A DNA stretch of 21,226 nucleotides from a virus. Of the stretch, positions 20,493-21,226 are shown one piece after another. Where the stretch lies: IMG/VR virus record IMGVR_UViG_3300035698_024095, positions 1 to 21,226 of that record; one strand, written 5' to 3'. The notes under the pieces are model-generated. The model was not told where the DNA came from. It saw only the letters and a program-made list of their open reading frames with translations, and did no database searches. Numbering within the stretch: position 1 is the stretch's first letter; every line of letters starts with the position of its first letter. The position numbers and the translations under genes are program-made.

Positions 20493-21226
20493 GAAAGAGA
20501 AAGAACTCCTTCTCGAACAGCTCCGAGCCCTTGGGGTAGAAGCATGGGGGGAGGGGTCTAATATATCTCCTGACTGGGTCGGTTTGGATTGTCCCCGTTG
20601 CGGGGATCACGAACACCACTTGGGAGTAAATGTTGAGAGCCGGAGATGTAATTGTTGGCGGTGCGGGTTACGTGGGAGCCTGTTCGCGATACTGGTTCAG
20701 GACTTTGACGTTTCATGGTCGGCGCTTCGGGCGGTTTGGCAATCGAGGGGGACGACCCGGAAGGCCGACTTGGCCCCGTCAGGCTCTCTTGAGGCCGCGG
20801 TCGCCGCCGTCCTTGAACCTGAGGCCCCCAAAGGGATTGAGCCCTTGAGGGGGGAGTCAGAGAACTACCCGCAGCCAGAGGGGTTGACCCCAATCTCTAA
20901 GAGGTTGTCCCGGGAGGTTCCAAGACTCGAGAGGTTTATTATACGCCGGCGACTTGAGTCGGCAGGGGTCTATCGCCGAGGGGTGTTCTTTGGGATTCGG
21001 GGGGATTTTGCCAACCGCATTGTATTTCCTATCTCATTGCCGTTTGGTCCGGTCATAGGGTATCAGGGCCGTGCCATATTTGATTCTCTGAGTCCCAAGT
21101 ATTTATCTCATGGTCCACTAAATAATACACTGGCCGGTTTCGATGAGTACCCGGGTGGTGTTTTGATTGTGGTTGAGGGCATCTTCGATCAGTGGCGTAT
21201 CGGACCCGGGGCAGTTTGTTCGTTCG
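20482..21226 (+). CDS. dnaG: DnaG-type primase (3' end outside window)
   Basis: The first 248 codons are visible; the gene runs off the window. Residues 37-61 hold a zinc ribbon, CPRC (37-40) and CWRC (58-61), followed by GLRGS, the same arrangement as the DnaG zinc-binding domain. Residues 165-215 match the RNA-polymerase domain core (GIRGDFANRIVFPI, then VIGYQGRAIFD and SPKYL, like the DnaG GRVIGFGGR...PKYLNS region). The TOPRIM acidic motif VVEGIFD is at 230-236. It would lay RNA primers for the DnaB-like helicase. GTG at 20482 is the chosen start, overlapping the SNF2 stop; no strong ribosome-binding site is seen, and a TTG five codons upstream is an alternative. Confidence 0.9.
   Translation, partial: MTIEKEKELLLEQLRALGVEAWGEGSNISPDWVGLDCPRCGDHEHHLGVNVESRRCNCWRCGLRGSLFAILVQDFDVSWSALRAVWQSRGTTRKADLAPSGSLEAAVAAVLEPEAPKGIEPLRGESENYPQPEGLTPISKRLSREVPRLERFIIRRRLESAGVYRRGVFFGIRGDFANRIVFPISLPFGPVIGYQGRAIFDSLSPKYLSHGPLNNTLAGFDEYPGGVLIVVEGIFDQWRIGPGAVCSF

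Noticed and set aside
1-21226. CRISPR arrays, rRNA genes or integrase/attachment sites
   Set aside because: No regularly spaced direct repeats, no rRNA-like sequence and no recombinase gene were seen.

Overview
The window looks like part of the genome of a double-stranded DNA tailed bacteriophage, or a closely related prophage or uncultured virus. Genes are packed tightly, and neighbouring genes often overlap by four bases (ATGA). Almost every start has a strong GGAG or AGGA ribosome-binding site. The content is a self-sufficient virus-type replication and recombination set plus a nucleotide-modification set. No structural, lysis, integrase or packaging gene is visible. The host cannot be named from this sequence; GC is moderately high, and GTG and TTG starts are used occasionally.

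Layout. Everything from 1 to about 16,490 reads leftward (minus strand) and everything from 16,884 to the end reads rightward. The two arms diverge from a gene-free region of about 390 bases (16,493-16,883). This region holds a perfect 42-base inverted repeat, probably two divergent phage promoters, around a roughly 100-base run of G-rich sequence. A third copy of the promoter core lies ahead of the single-strand-binding protein gene at 5188.

Rightward arm: a gene of unknown function, a DnaB-type replicative helicase, a SNF2-type helicase and a DnaG-type primase that runs off the window end. Leftward arm, in transcription order: QueE, QueC, FolE and a DpdA-like transglycosylase (7-deazaguanine synthesis and insertion into DNA); small genes, including one led by a tRNA-like element that lacks an anticodon arm; a cluster of small hypothetical and zinc-ribbon/membrane genes; a second DpdA-like transglycosylase; sliding clamp; family A DNA polymerase with a fused uracil-DNA-glycosylase-like domain; a 54-residue protein; clamp loader; SSB; UvsY-like mediator; two small exported proteins; RecA/UvsX-like recombinase; RuvC-like resolvase; a zinc ribbon; a two-winged-helix protein; and the start of an SbcC/gp46-like ATPase.

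How they work together: helicase, primase, polymerase, clamp, clamp loader and SSB make a nearly complete replisome. RecA, UvsY, RuvC-like, SNF2 and SbcC-like proteins make a recombination-dependent replication and repair set. FolE, QueE and QueC supply most of the preQ0 pathway (QueD is not in the window). Two different DpdA-like enzymes could then insert the base into phage DNA, which is known in other phages to protect against restriction. The most unusual points are the two DpdA paralogues, the tRNA-like leader element with a degenerate second copy, and the inverted-repeat/G-rich divergent region, which is a candidate replication origin.
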